Positions 34,424 through 44,635 are shown, counted from the first letter of the stretch. The stretch is 64,000 nucleotides of DNA from Phaeobacter gallaeciensis DSM 26640 (GCF_000511385.1 NC_023137.1:1185001-1249000), one strand, 5' to 3'. Numbers and translations: made by a program. Notes: generated from the letters alone by a model not told the origin.

Positions 34424-35710
34424 TCAGTCACGCGCGCCGTTGATCCAGACCTCAGCCACAGCGCGGTCATCGCCCATCATGATGGTCGCAAAAACCGCCT
34501 CCCAGAGGTCTTTCGCTCCGGCGCTGCGCTGCGCAATAGCAGGAGTTGAGGCCAGATCCAGCACCACCAGATCCGCTTCCATGCCGGGGGCGATATTGCC
34601 GATCTGGTCCCCCATATGCAGCGCGCGGGCGGAGCCTTGCGTGGCCAGCCATAGTAATTGCGCGGCATGCAGCGGCGTGCCGCGCAGCTGTCCAACCTCA
34701 TAGGCCGCGGCCATGGTGCGCAACATCGAAAAACTGGAGCCGCCGCCAGTGTCCGTGGCCAGGCCAATCCGTTGCCCCTCCGCCATCAGCCCGGCCATAT
34801 CAAACAGGCCCGATCCGATAAATGTATTGGAGGTCGGGCAATGCACCAGCGCCGCGTCAACCTCGCGCAGGCGCGCCCGCTCGCGGTCTTCCAGATGGAT
34901 GGCATGACCATAAAGGCCGCGTGCGCCCAACAGGCCAAATTGCTCATAGGTATCCAGATAATCCCGCGCCTTGGGGAAGAGCGACTTCACCCAGGCAATC
35001 TCATCCGTTTGCTCGCTCAGATGGGTCTGCATCAGGCAGTCCGGATGATCGGCCCAAAGCGCACCCATGGCCTCCAGCTGTTCGGGCGTCGAGGTGGGAG
35101 AGAACCGTGGCGTGATCGCATAGGACAGCCGGCCAACCCCATGCCAGCGCCCAATCAGCGCCGCACTGTCGTCATAGGCTGATTGTGCGGTGTCGCGCAG
35201 CCCGTCGGGGGCGTTGCGATCCATGCAGGTCTTGCCTGCAACAACCCGTTGGCCACGCGCCTGCGCGGCGGTGAAAAACGCATCCACGCTTTCGGGGTGG
35301 ATGGTACAGTAGCTGCACATCGTAGTGGTGCCATTGGCGCGGGTCAGATCGAGATAACGCGCGGCAATCTCATCAGCATAAGACCGATCACCAAACCGCA
35401 TTTCCTCGGGGAAGGTATAGCTGTTCAGCCAGTCGATCAGCCGCTTGCCCCAGCTGGCAATAATCGCGGTCTGGGGGAAATGCACATGGGCATCGACGAA
35501 CCCCGCCAGGATCAGCCGGTCACCGTGATCGACCAGCTCTGCCGCCGGATGGGCCTTGCACAGGCCCTCCCATGTGCCCATTTCCAGCACCTTGCCACCA
35601 CCGATGGCGACCGCCTCATGCAGCTCGGCTGCCGCCTCCGGGCTGTCGCCGCCGAAGGGGGTGTCTGTGAACGAAAGAACCTGTCCCCGTAAGATATAGT
35701 TTGCCTGCAT
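34424..35710 (-). CDS. guaD: guanine deaminase
   Basis: A 428-residue zinc amidohydrolase that turns guanine into xanthine. Diagnostic is GFVDAHVHFPQTAIIASWGKRLIDWLNSYTFPEE; further sites are MQTHLSEQTDEI, YGHAIHL, HCPTSNTFIGSGLFD and LATDTGGGSSFSML. The start MQANYIL at 35710 was chosen over a longer frame from 35764. It converges with the 8-oxoguanine deaminase gene and diverges from mgtE. Confidence 0.93.
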   Translation of the reverse strand: MQANYILRGQVLSFTDTPFGGDSPEAAAELHEAVAIGGGKVLEMGTWEGLCKAHPAAELVDHGDRLILAGFVDAHVHFPQTAIIASWGKRLIDWLNSYTFPEEMRFGDRSYADEIAARYLDLTRANGTTTMCSYCTIHPESVDAFFTAAQARGQRVVAGKTCMDRNAPDGLRDTAQSAYDDSAALIGRWHGVGRLSYAITPRFSPTSTPEQLEAMGALWADHPDCLMQTHLSEQTDEIAWVKSLFPKARDYLDTYEQFGLLGARGLYGHAIHLEDRERARLREVDAALVHCPTSNTFIGSGLFDMAGLMAEGQRIGLATDTGGGSSFSMLRTMAAAYEVGQLRGTPLHAAQLLWLATQGSARALHMGDQIGNIAPGMEADLVVLDLASTPAIAQRSAGAKDLWEAVFATIMMGDDRAVAEVWINGARD

Positions 35711-35845
35711 AAGACGCGGTCCTTTCTTGTCAAACTGCGGTCCACAGGATACGCGCAGCACCATCGGCGGTAAATTACGTCATTGTCATTGTTTTTCGGT
35801 AACTGCTTCTTTTATTCCAGAAGCAACCGCGAAAAGGGGCCTCAG

Positions 35846-37234
35846 ATGATTGCAGATGACCACCAGGAGACAATCGACCCCGCGTCCGAGGATGCCTATG
35901 AGCTGGATCGCAAACGGGTCGGCCAGATTCTTGAGGCGGTTGAGGCCGCAGATCAGGCGCAACTGACCGCGCTGATGGAGCCGCTGCACGCGGCGGACAT
36001 TGCCGACCTTCTGGAACAGATCAGCGCAACGGATCGCGAACAGCTTATCCGGCTCTATGATCGCGAATTCGACGGGGAAATCCTGTCGGAACTGGACGAA
36101 AGCATCCGCGAAGAGGTGATCTCGCAGCTTGCCCCACAGGTGCTTGCAGAAGCGGTGCGTGATCTCGAAAGCGATGACGTTGTCGACCTGCTGGAGGATC
36201 TGGAAGAGCCGCAGCAGGAGGCCATCCTCAATACGCTGGAAGACGCCGACCGGGTCGCGGTTGAACAATCACTGAGCTATCCTGAAAACTCCGCCGGTCG
36301 TTTGATGCAGCGCGAGGTGGTGATGGCGCCCGACCATTGGACGGTTGGACAGGCAATTGATTTCATGCGGGAATCCGATCATCTCCCGGATCAATTCTAC
36401 CATGTCGTTCTGGTCGATCCGCGGCTGCATCCCGTCGGCAATGTTACGTTGGGGCGGATCATGTCGTCCAAACGCGAGGTGCCGCTGGGCGAGATCGTCG
36501 AGGAGACGTTTCAGATCATCCCTGCCGATCAGGACGAGGAAGACGTGGCCTATGCCTTCAACCAGTACCACCTGATCTCGGCCCCTGTGGTCGATGATGA
36601 GGGGCGGCTGGTGGGCGTCATCACCATGGATGATGCGATGGTCGTGCTGGACGAAGAGCATGAAGAAGACATTCTGCGCCTGGCCGGTGTGGGCGAGGGC
36701 AGCCTTGCAGACCGGGTGATGGCCACGACGAAGCAGCGCTTTCCCTGGCTGGCGGTGAACCTTGCCACCGCAATTCTGGCCTCGCTGGTGATTGCGCAGT
36801 TTGAGGCGACGATTGCCGAATTTGTGGCCTTGGCTGTGCTGATGCCCATCGTGGCCTCCATGGGCGGCAATGCTGGCACGCAATCGCTCACGGTGGCGGT
36901 GCGCGCGCTGGCGACCCGCGACCTGACCGGCTCCAACGTCTGGCGGGTGATCCGGCGGGAGGTTCTGGTGGGGCTGGTGAACGGCCTTGCCTTTGCCCTG
37001 ATCATGGGTGTGGTGGGGATCTTGTGGTTCGGTTCCCCTTTGCTGGGCGTGGTGATTGCCGTCGCTATGGTGATCAATCTGGTCGTCGCGGGGCTGGCGG
37101 GAACCGTGGTGCCGATTATTCTTGAAAAGATTGGCGTTGATCCGGCGCTAGCCTCCGGTGCCTTTGTGACGACGGTCACGGATATCGTTGGGTTCTTTGC
37201 CTTTCTTGGGCTGGCCGGGGCGATGCTGCTCTGA
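35846..37234 (+). CDS. mgtE: magnesium transporter MgtE
   Basis: A 462-residue Mg2+ channel. It has the N-terminal superhelical domain (LHAADIADLLEQISATDREQLIRLYD), a CBS pair (about residues 150-270), the plug helix and five membrane helices with the pore signature MPIVASMGGNAGTQSLTVAVRALATRDL. The cytoplasmic domains close the pore when Mg2+ is high. The start MIADDHQ at 35846 follows AAAAGGGGCC. The 135-base gap to guaD is too short for a standard M-box riboswitch plus promoters, and none was seen. Confidence 0.94.
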   Translation: MIADDHQETIDPASEDAYELDRKRVGQILEAVEAADQAQLTALMEPLHAADIADLLEQISATDREQLIRLYDREFDGEILSELDESIREEVISQLAPQVLAEAVRDLESDDVVDLLEDLEEPQQEAILNTLEDADRVAVEQSLSYPENSAGRLMQREVVMAPDHWTVGQAIDFMRESDHLPDQFYHVVLVDPRLHPVGNVTLGRIMSSKREVPLGEIVEETFQIIPADQDEEDVAYAFNQYHLISAPVVDDEGRLVGVITMDDAMVVLDEEHEEDILRLAGVGEGSLADRVMATTKQRFPWLAVNLATAILASLVIAQFEATIAEFVALAVLMPIVASMGGNAGTQSLTVAVRALATRDLTGSNVWRVIRREVLVGLVNGLAFALIMGVVGILWFGSPLLGVVIAVAMVINLVVAGLAGTVVPIILEKIGVDPALASGAFVTTVTDIVGFFAFLGLAGAMLL

Positions 37235-37297
37235 TCTTCGCCGCTTTTGGTGCCCGTCTTATCGGGCCGTGTTATTCGTTCTGACAGGATCGCTCTC

Positions 37298-37861
37298 ATG
37301 GATACTCTAACCCAGATCAAAGCTGAGGCCCGCAAGGCTGCCTTTCAGCGCCGCAAGGCTGCGTATGAGATGAATAAACCGGGTGCCGCCGGACATCTCT
37401 CGGAGGTGCTGGCTGGATATCGCGGTGTGCCGCTGTCTGGCTATATGCCGATCCGCACGGAAATTGATCCGCTCCCCGCCATGGCAGAGGCCGCAGCCCA
37501 TGGGCCTGTCTGTGTGCCGGTGATCCAGGCCAAGGATACACCGCTGAAATTTAGTCGCTGGCAGCCAGACGGGGCGCTGCGTGATGGGCCGTTTGGGGCC
37601 AAAGTGCCCGAGGTGGATGACTATCTTGAGCCGGAAATTCTGATCGTTCCGCTGGTTGCCTTTGATGCGCAGGGCGGGCGGCTTGGCTACGGCGGCGGCT
37701 TTTATGACCGCACTCTGGAGTTGCTGCGCGGTAAACGTGCGACATTGGCCATCGGATTTGCCTTTGACGCGCAAGAGGCTGATGATCTGCCGCTGGAACC
37801 AACAGATCAACCGCTGGACATGCTGATCACCGAAAGCCGGGTGTTGCAGTTCAGCCGATAG
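37298..37861 (+). CDS. fau: 5-formyltetrahydrofolate cyclo-ligase
   Basis: A 187-residue enzyme converting 5-formyl-THF to 5,10-methenyl-THF with ATP. The C-terminal signature LGYGGGFYDRTLELLRG and the basic N-terminus KAEARKAAFQRRKAAYEM are typical. The start MDTLTQI at 37298 is 63 bases after mgtE. In many bacteria 6S RNA precedes this gene, but there is no room for it here. A perfect 12-base inverted repeat follows at 37876. Confidence 0.88.
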   Translation: MDTLTQIKAEARKAAFQRRKAAYEMNKPGAAGHLSEVLAGYRGVPLSGYMPIRTEIDPLPAMAEAAAHGPVCVPVIQAKDTPLKFSRWQPDGALRDGPFGAKVPEVDDYLEPEILIVPLVAFDAQGGRLGYGGGFYDRTLELLRGKRATLAIGFAFDAQEADDLPLEPTDQPLDMLITESRVLQFSR

Positions 37862-37875
37862 CCCTGCGGCTGATC

Positions 37876-37902
37876 GCCCAGATTTTTCCGAAAAATCTGG
37901 GC
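37876..37902 (+). terminator. hairpin after fau
   Basis: GCCCAGATTTTT and AAAAATCTGGGC form a perfect 12-pair stem with loop CCG, 14 bases after the fau stop. No T run follows directly (CAACAATTTTC), so termination strength is uncertain. Confidence 0.5.
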
Positions 37903-37975
37903 AACAATTTTCAAAAAGTTTTGGACCATTAACGCGGGCCTTGTCCTGAGCCTTGCAACGGCGTACCACGCCACA

Positions 37976-38788
37976 ATGCGAATTCTATTTCTTGGCGATG
38001 TCATGGGCCGCGCGGGACGCAAGGCCATTTCCGAACACCTCCCGCAGATGCGCAAGGACTGGCGGCTCGATTTTGTCGTGGTCAATGGCGAGAACGCGTC
38101 CAATGGCATGGGGCTGAATGGCGATCATGCCAAGGCGCTGCTGGATGCGGGGGCCGATTGCCTGACCCTTGGCGATCATGCCTTTGACCAAAAGGACATG
38201 TTGCAGGCCATCGAGAAAGAGCCGCGCATTATCCGTCCGCTCAATTTTGCCAAAAACGCACCGGGGCGTGGCTACCGGCTGTTCAACGCGCCCGGCGGGC
38301 GTAAGGTTCTGGTGGTGCAGGCGCTGGGGCAGGTGTTCATGAAACGGGCCTATGATGATCCCTTTGGCGCGGTGGAGGCGGTGCTGAAATCACATCCACG
38401 CGGCGGTCTGGCGCAGGCGGTGATCGTGGACATGCATTGCGAAGCCACGTCTGAGAAAATGGCTATGGGCCATTTCTGCAATGGCCGCGCTTCGCTGGTG
38501 GTGGGCACCCACACCCATGTGCCGACGGGCGATGCGCAGATCCTCTCTGATGGCACCGGCTACCTGACAGATGCCGGCATGTGCGGCGATTACAACTCGG
38601 TGATCGGCATGGAGAAGGCTGAACCGATGCGCCGTTTCCTGACCGGAATGCCGAAGAACCGCTTCACCCCCGCAGAAGGCCCCGCAACGCTTTCCGGCGT
38701 TTTTGTGGAAACCGATGACCGGACAGGCGCCGCCAAATCGATCCGGATGATCCGGGTGGGGGGGCTATTGGAACAGGCTGTCCCTTGA
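37976..38788 (+). CDS. YmdB-like metallophosphoesterase (TIGR00282)
   Basis: A 270-residue calcineurin-fold phosphoesterase. MRILFLGDVMGRAGR gives D8, VNGENASNG gives E39 and N40, DMHCEATSEK and VGTHTHVPTGD give the later histidines. B. subtilis YmdB is a cAMP/cGMP phosphodiesterase that influences biofilm genes. In this copy the usual GNH motif at residues 66-68 reads G-D-H, so D67 replaces the common asparagine metal ligand. It starts 114 bases after fau. Confidence 0.88.
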   Translation: MRILFLGDVMGRAGRKAISEHLPQMRKDWRLDFVVVNGENASNGMGLNGDHAKALLDAGADCLTLGDHAFDQKDMLQAIEKEPRIIRPLNFAKNAPGRGYRLFNAPGGRKVLVVQALGQVFMKRAYDDPFGAVEAVLKSHPRGGLAQAVIVDMHCEATSEKMAMGHFCNGRASLVVGTHTHVPTGDAQILSDGTGYLTDAGMCGDYNSVIGMEKAEPMRRFLTGMPKNRFTPAEGPATLSGVFVETDDRTGAAKSIRMIRVGGLLEQAVP

Positions 38789-39028
38789 GGCAGATTTTGT
38801 CTCATGCAGCTCGCAACTTGCTCGGCTTCGCAAAACAATACAGACAGCGCAGGGGACATTTGTCTCCCTGTGCGCGCAAAACCCGAACCCTGTTCGCAAA
38901 CAGCTGATAAATCAGGGTTATGCAAACCGGTTGTATAGCGAGGCCCTTGCCTCGTCTAACAAGATCAGGTTCACTCCCTTGGGCCGCGCGATCTGTGATA
39001 CGGTTCAGCCCGTTTATTCAGGTCGCCG

Positions 39029-40846
39029 ATGATTGATCTCTCAACTTCTTGGATGTCGTTACCCTTGATGCAGTTTCTTCCCCTTGGCGAAACCGGTGGC
39101 GCAATCCTGACGCTGCTGATCGTAGTAGCGATGTTTGTCGCCTTCCTGCGCGAGACCTTTCCGACCGAGGTGGTGGCGCTAGCGGGCGTGTCTGTGATGC
39201 TGGCAACCGGTGTTTTGCCTTATCAGGCGGCTCTGCCGGTGCTGTCAAACCCGGCGCCCTGGACCATTGCGGCCATGTTCATCATCATGGGGGCCTTGGT
39301 GCGCACCGGTGCTTTGGATGCCTTTACCGCGCAAGCGCGCAAACAGGCGGAGATCAATCCCAAGCTGGCCATCGCTCTGTTGATGGTCTTTGTCGTTGTC
39401 GCCTCTGCCGTGGTGTCGAACACGCCTGTGGTGGTGGTAATGATCCCAGTGTTCATCCAGATCGCCCGCACAATGAAGGTTTCGGCCTCCAAGATGCTGA
39501 TCCCGCTCAGCTATGCGGCCATCCTTGGCGGTACGCTGACGCTGATCGGTACCTCCACGAACCTGCTCGTCGACGGTGTCGCGCGGGCGCAGGGGCTGGC
39601 ACCGTTCACCATATTTGAGGTCACACGACTGGGCATCATTCTGGTGATCTGGGGGATGATTTATTTGCGGTTCATCGCCCCCCGTCTGCTACCGGACCGC
39701 AGCAGCATGGCCAGCCTACTGAGTGACCGCTCGCGGATGAAATTCTTCACCGAGGCGGTGATCCCCCCTGACAGCAACCTGATCGGGCGCGAAGTCACTG
39801 GGGTTCAGCTGTTCAAACGCCCCGGCGTGCGGCTGATTGATGTTATTCGCGGTGATATCTCGCTGCGTAACGCGCTCAAAGGGGTGGAGTTGCAGGTCGG
39901 GGATCGGGTGGTCCTGCGGACCAAGATGACCGAACTCCTCAGCCTGCAACGCAACAAGGAGCTGAAGCGGGTCGATCAGGTCTCTACCGTGGAGACCGAA
40001 ACCGTTGAGGTGCTCATAACTCCAGGCTGCCGCATGGTGGGCCGCTCGCTTGGTGCGATGCGTCTGCGCCGCCGCTATGGCGTCTACACGTTGGCGGTTC
40101 ATCGCCGGAACCAGAATATCGGCGTTCAGCTGGAAGATCTGGTGGTGCGGGTGGGCGATACCCTGCTGCTGGAAGGCAACGCTGAGGATATCCAGCGCCT
40201 TGCCGCAGATATGGATATGGCGGCCGTCTCGCAGCCCTCAGTGCGCGCCTACCGCCGCCGTCACGCGCCCATCGCCATTGCCGCACTGATCGGTATCGTG
40301 CTGCTGGCCGCCCTTGGCGTAGCCCCCATCCTGTTGCTCTCTGTACTGGCGGTCTCACTGGTGCTGATCACCCGTTGTATTGATGCGGATGAGGCGTTTT
40401 CCTTTGTCGATGGGCGGTTGCTGACGTTGATCTTTGCCATGCTGGCCATCGGCGCCGCCTTGGAGAGTTCTGGCGCTGTGCGGCTCATTGTGGAGGCGAT
40501 TGCGCCGTCACTCTCGATCTTGCCGCCGTTCCTTCTGGTCTGGGCGGTCTATCTGTTGACCTCAATTTTGACAGAGCTGGTCTCCAACAACGCCGTGGCG
40601 GTGGTGGTGACGCCAATCGCGGTTGGTCTGGCGCAGGCCATGGGCATTGATCCACGTCCCTTGGTGGTGGCGGTAATGGTCGCGGCTTCGGCTTCCTTCG
40701 CGACGCCAATCGGCTATCAGACCAATATGCTGGTCTATGGCCCCGGCGGCTATAAGTTTACAGACTTCCTGCGCGTGGGCATCCCGCTGAACTTTAGCGT
40801 TGGCCTCCTGGCATCTATCCTGATCCCGTTCTTCTGGCCGCTTTAA
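39029..40846 (+). CDS. SLC13/DASS-type permease with two RCK_C domains
   Basis: A 605-residue inner-membrane carrier. The N-terminal half (FLRETFPTEVVALAGVSVMLATGVLP, then TSTNLLVDGVARAQG) and the C-terminal half (ALESSGAVRLIV, LTELVSNNAVAVVVTPIAVGLAQAMG, FATPIGYQTNMLVYGPGGYKF) form the transporter, separated by two soluble TrkA_C/RCK_C domains at about 240-400. Relatives carry sulfate, dicarboxylates or other anions with Na+ or H+. The substrate is unknown. A related gene (42681-44456) lies on the other side of the flavoprotein. Confidence 0.88.
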   Translation: MIDLSTSWMSLPLMQFLPLGETGGAILTLLIVVAMFVAFLRETFPTEVVALAGVSVMLATGVLPYQAALPVLSNPAPWTIAAMFIIMGALVRTGALDAFTAQARKQAEINPKLAIALLMVFVVVASAVVSNTPVVVVMIPVFIQIARTMKVSASKMLIPLSYAAILGGTLTLIGTSTNLLVDGVARAQGLAPFTIFEVTRLGIILVIWGMIYLRFIAPRLLPDRSSMASLLSDRSRMKFFTEAVIPPDSNLIGREVTGVQLFKRPGVRLIDVIRGDISLRNALKGVELQVGDRVVLRTKMTELLSLQRNKELKRVDQVSTVETETVEVLITPGCRMVGRSLGAMRLRRRYGVYTLAVHRRNQNIGVQLEDLVVRVGDTLLLEGNAEDIQRLAADMDMAAVSQPSVRAYRRRHAPIAIAALIGIVLLAALGVAPILLLSVLAVSLVLITRCIDADEAFSFVDGRLLTLIFAMLAIGAALESSGAVRLIVEAIAPSLSILPPFLLVWAVYLLTSILTELVSNNAVAVVVTPIAVGLAQAMGIDPRPLVVAVMVAASASFATPIGYQTNMLVYGPGGYKFTDFLRVGIPLNFSVGLLASILIPFFWPL

Positions 40847-40868
40847 CAGCCTCCGTTAGGAGGTTGTT
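40845..40868. terminator. hairpin overlapping the permease stop codon
   Basis: AACAGCCTCC and GGAGGTTGTT form a ten-pair stem (one G-U) with loop GTTA, beginning inside the stop codon of the permease. It is between convergent genes and lacks a long T run. Confidence 0.4.
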
Positions 40869-40897
40869 AACCATAAGTATTCGGCGGTTGAAAAGGG

Positions 40898-42568
40898 CTA
40901 TGCGATGGCGCGGGATTGTCCGACTTGACGGCCGGTGAACAGGCACCCACCAAGGAAACTGCCCTCCAGCGCGTTATAGCCGTGATAACCGCCGCCGCCG
41001 AAACCTGCCACCTCTCCAGCGGCAAATAGCCCCGGTACAGTCGAGCCATCCGCGCCGATCATCTGCCCGTCGAGATTGGTCTGCAACCCGCCCAGTGATT
41101 TGCGCGTCAGGATGTTCAGGCGTACTGCGATCAGCGGCCCATTGGCACGGTCGAGCAGGCGGTGCGGCTTGGCAGTGCGGATCAGCCGGTCGCCCCGGTA
41201 GTTGCGCGCGGCATTGATCGCAATCAGCTGGGCGTCCTTGGCAAAGGGGTTGTCCGCCTGCGCATCGCGCGCTTCGATCTGGCGGCGCAGGTGGGTTTCC
41301 TCCAACGGCAGCTCCCCCAATTCGTTCATGCCCTTGACCAGATCGCTCAGCGTGTCAGCCACGACGAAATCCGCGCCATGTTTCTTGAAGGCCTCTACCG
41401 GGGCCGGGGCCTTGCCCCGCGATAACAGCCGCGCGCGCAGCACCTCGCCCCATTTGCCGGAGGTCAGATCCGGGTTCTGCTCGGATCCGGAGAGGGCAAA
41501 TTCCTTCTGGATGATCTTCTGGCTGAGGATGAACCAGCTGTAATCCTGCCCGGTCTTCAGGATATCACGCAGAGTGCCCAGCGTGTCGAAGCCCGGCAGA
41601 TAAGGCGCGGGCAGACGGTCGCCTCTGGCGTCAAACCACATTGAGGACGGTCCCGGCAGAATGCGGATGCCGTGATTGGGCCAGATCGGATCCCAGTTCC
41701 GCAGCCCTTCGGTGTAGTGCCACATCCGGTCGGCATTGATGACATGACCGCCAGCGGCCTCCGCGATGGGGATCATCCGCCCATCCACGTGAAAGGGCAC
41801 CCCTGCCACCATACGGCGCGGCGCCGGGCCCAGCCGCTCCACGGGCCAGTTTTTCCGCACCGCATCGAGATTGCCGCCAATCCCGCCAGAGGCCACCAGC
41901 ACCGACGGTGCATAGACCTCAAACTCGCCGATTTCCTGCCGGTTTGTGCGCGCGCCTTGCGGGGCCTGATCTTCGGCCAGGACCTCGCCGGAGACGCCTT
42001 TGACGATGCCGCCCTGGGTGATGATATGGCTGACCTGATGGCGAAATCGCGGCTGGATCAGACCGGCCTCGACATGGGCCTCAACCCGCGCGGCAAAGGG
42101 CGCGACCACCCCCGGTCCTGTGCCCCAGGTCAGGTGAAAGCGCGGCACTGAATTGCCGTGCCCCTCAGCCTCGCCGCCGCCGCGTTCGGCCCAGCCAACA
42201 ACCGGAAACCAGCGCATCCCGAGCCCGTGCAGCCAGGCGCGCATCTCGCCACTGGCAAACTCAAGATAGGCCCGTGCCCAACGTTGCGGCCAGTGGTCTT
42301 CGGGGCGGTCAAACTGGGCGCTGCCGAACCAGTCGCGCCGGGCCAGATCGGGGCGGTCGCGAATGCCCATGCGGCGTTGCTCTGGGGTGTCGATCATGAA
42401 CAACCCACCAAGGCTCCAATGGGCTTGACCGCCCAGGAAATGTGCAGGCTCCTGATCCAGCAGGATCACCCGCTTGCCCCGGTCGCCCAGCTCTGCTGCG
42501 GCCACCAACCCTGCCAGCCCGGCGCCGACAATGATCACATCTGCGGCGTTGTCCGTTGCCTGTCCCAT
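40898..42568 (-). CDS. FAD-binding dehydrogenase (KsdD/fumarate reductase-like)
   Basis: A 556-residue flavoprotein. The Rossmann FAD motif is VIIVGAGLAGLVAAAELGDRGKRVILLDQE, and the late GLFAAGEVAGFGGGGYHGYNALEGSFLGGCLFTGRQVG is the flavin-binding end of the FAD_binding_2 family. SLGGLFMIDTPEQRRMGIRDRPDLA is typical of a group annotated only as 'FAD-binding dehydrogenase' related to ketosteroid dehydrogenases. The substrate is unknown. It lies between two SLC13-type carriers, one on each strand; a functional link is possible but unproven. Confidence 0.86.
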   Translation of the reverse strand: MGQATDNAADVIIVGAGLAGLVAAAELGDRGKRVILLDQEPAHFLGGQAHWSLGGLFMIDTPEQRRMGIRDRPDLARRDWFGSAQFDRPEDHWPQRWARAYLEFASGEMRAWLHGLGMRWFPVVGWAERGGGEAEGHGNSVPRFHLTWGTGPGVVAPFAARVEAHVEAGLIQPRFRHQVSHIITQGGIVKGVSGEVLAEDQAPQGARTNRQEIGEFEVYAPSVLVASGGIGGNLDAVRKNWPVERLGPAPRRMVAGVPFHVDGRMIPIAEAAGGHVINADRMWHYTEGLRNWDPIWPNHGIRILPGPSSMWFDARGDRLPAPYLPGFDTLGTLRDILKTGQDYSWFILSQKIIQKEFALSGSEQNPDLTSGKWGEVLRARLLSRGKAPAPVEAFKKHGADFVVADTLSDLVKGMNELGELPLEETHLRRQIEARDAQADNPFAKDAQLIAINAARNYRGDRLIRTAKPHRLLDRANGPLIAVRLNILTRKSLGGLQTNLDGQMIGADGSTVPGLFAAGEVAGFGGGGYHGYNALEGSFLGGCLFTGRQVGQSRAIA

Positions 42569-42680
42569 GGCGTGCCTCTGCTATTGCTCCCTGTGGTGGG
42601 ATCAGCCTAAGCGTGCAGAGGGCATCGGCGCAAACTCTGCGCGCGCTGCCGTTGGGTCAGTAGTAGAAAGTGCCGCCCGG

Positions 42681-44456
42681 TCAGAGTGGCCAGAACAGCA
42701 GGATTGACGGGATTGAGGCGGCGATGATCAACACCTCAAGCGGCAGACCAATGCGCCAGTAATCGCCAAACTGATAGCCGCCGGGACCCAGCACCAGCGT
42801 GTTGTTCTTATGCCCGATAGGGGTGAGGAACGCTGCAGAAGCCGCCACCGCCACCGCCATCAGGAACGGATCAGGCGACACCCCAAGGCCATTGGCCATC
42901 TGGATGCCGACGGGGGCTGCAACAATGGCTGTGGCGGTGTTGTTCAGCACATCCGATAGTGTCATGGTGACCACCATCAACACTGTCAGAATGGCCCAGG
43001 CGGGCATCCCATTGGTCAGTGTTAGCAGGCTTTCGGCAATCAGAGCCGTCCCACCGGCGCTGTCTAAGGCTGCCCCCAATGGGATCATTGATCCCAGCAG
43101 CACCACCACCGGCCATTCAATGTGGTCATACAATTCCGCCAGCGGCAGGATCTTGGTCAGCACATAGGCCACCACCACCAGCCCCAGTGCAATCGGCAGA
43201 TAGATCAGCCCGAGCGAGGCCGCGAGCACCGCCCCCGCAAAGAGACCAATCGCCAGCCAGGTCTTGTCATTGGCGGTTACCGACAGGCCGCGCTCGGCCA
43301 GCGGCAGGCAGCCCAGCCACTCGGTGACATCGGCGCCGCGATCGCGCGGGCAGAGCAGCAGCAGGATATCCCCGGCCTCAATCTGTTCCTGACGGATATG
43401 GCGGGTCAGGCGGCGGCCTTGCCGCGCCAGCCCCATCAGCACCGTGTTCTGCCGCCACGCCAGCCCCAGCGCCTGCGCGCTGCGCCCCTTGATACGGGCG
43501 GTTTCAGGGACCACCACCTCAATCAGCTCCAGCCCATCACCCGCAGCGGCCAGTTTCTCTTGGCGCGCGGCATCGGCAAAGTCGAGGGAGGCGGCGCTGC
43601 GAAACTCATCCAGCGCTTCGGGTGTCGCCTCCAGCACCAGAGCGTCGCCAGCCCGCAACAGCTGACCTGCCGCCCGCCCATAAAGCCGCTTACCGTCACG
43701 GATCAGCCCCAGGATCGCCACATCGGCTTTCTCAGCCTCTTTGTCGAATTCGCCCAGCCGCTGGCCAATCATCTCGGAACCTTCGGGCACCGTCAGCTCG
43801 GCAATATATTGGGACAGCTGTGCTTCTGACGCGCCTGCCGCATTCTGGCGCAGCGGGATCAGACGCCAGCCGATCAACGCCACAAACAGTAGCCCCGCCA
43901 GCGCCGCAATCCCACCTACCGGGGCGAAGTCGAACATCCGGAACGGTTCTCCCAGGGTCTCCTCGCGGATTGAGGCAATGATGATATTGGGGGGCGTCCC
44001 GATCAGCGTCGCCATACCGCCCAAGATGGTGGCAAAAGACAGGGGCATCAGGCTCATCCCCGGCGTGCGCCCTGCTTTGCGCGCGGTCTGAATGTCCACC
44101 GGCATCAGCAGCGCCAGCGCCGCTACATTGTTCATGAAGGCCGACAGAACCGCGCCAATGCCCCCCATCAGCGTGATATGCGCGCCCAGATTGCGGCTGC
44201 TGTCCACCAAAGTGCGGGTGATCAGGAATACAGCGCCCGACCGCACCAAACCGGCCGAGACCACCAGCACCAGCGCCACCACCAATGTGGCGGGGTGGCC
44301 AAACCCGGCAAAGGCGTCGCTGGCGGGCACGACGCCCAGAACCACCGCCACCATCAGCGCTGAAAACGCCACGATATCATAGCGATACTTTCCCCAAAGC
44401 AGCAGGCCAAAGACAGCGGCGAAGAGGGCGAACAAAACAATCTGGTCAAATGTCAT
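42681..44456 (-). CDS. SLC13/DASS-type permease with two RCK_C domains
   Basis: A 591-residue carrier of the same build as the one at 39029. Its N-half holds [20 protein letters not shown], two RCK_C domains sit near residues 205-370 ([27 protein letters not shown]...; [31 protein letters not shown]), and the C-half ends [32 protein letters not shown]. The two proteins differ throughout, so they are old paralogues and not a recent duplication. The substrate is unknown. It is 113 bases upstream of the flavoprotein on the same strand. Confidence 0.88.
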   Translation of the reverse strand: MTFDQIVLFALFAAVFGLLLWGKYRYDIVAFSALMVAVVLGVVPASDAFAGFGHPATLVVALVLVVSAGLVRSGAVFLITRTLVDSSRNLGAHITLMGGIGAVLSAFMNNVAALALLMPVDIQTARKAGRTPGMSLMPLSFATILGGMATLIGTPPNIIIASIREETLGEPFRMFDFAPVGGIAALAGLLFVALIGWRLIPLRQNAAGASEAQLSQYIAELTVPEGSEMIGQRLGEFDKEAEKADVAILGLIRDGKRLYGRAAGQLLRAGDALVLEATPEALDEFRSAASLDFADAARQEKLAAAGDGLELIEVVVPETARIKGRSAQALGLAWRQNTVLMGLARQGRRLTRHIRQEQIEAGDILLLLCPRDRGADVTEWLGCLPLAERGLSVTANDKTWLAIGLFAGAVLAASLGLIYLPIALGLVVVAYVLTKILPLAELYDHIEWPVVVLLGSMIPLGAALDSAGGTALIAESLLTLTNGMPAWAILTVLMVVTMTLSDVLNNTATAIVAAPVGIQMANGLGVSPDPFLMAVAVAASAAFLTPIGHKNNTLVLGPGGYQFGDYWRIGLPLEVLIIAASIPSILLFWPL

Positions 44457-44635
44457 GGCGCCACTCTAGCCGCTGGGGCGGGCGGGGCAACCGTCGCAAT
44501 GCACCCTTCTGTCGTGGCGTGTGCCTAGGATCCGGCAGCGCTGGTAGGGGCGGGGCGCATATGGGGCGCTTGAAAGCCCCCCGGTGTCGGGGCTATATGG
44601 GCGCCAGATCGAAATTGAAGCAGCAAGGATGCACC

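Noticed and set aside
35711..35845. Mg2+ M-box riboswitch before mgtE
   Set aside because: The 135-base divergent gap is too short and shows no M-box-like conserved blocks.
37235..37297. 6S RNA upstream of fau
   Set aside because: Only 63 bases separate mgtE and fau, too short for a 6S RNA; no matching structure was seen after fau either.
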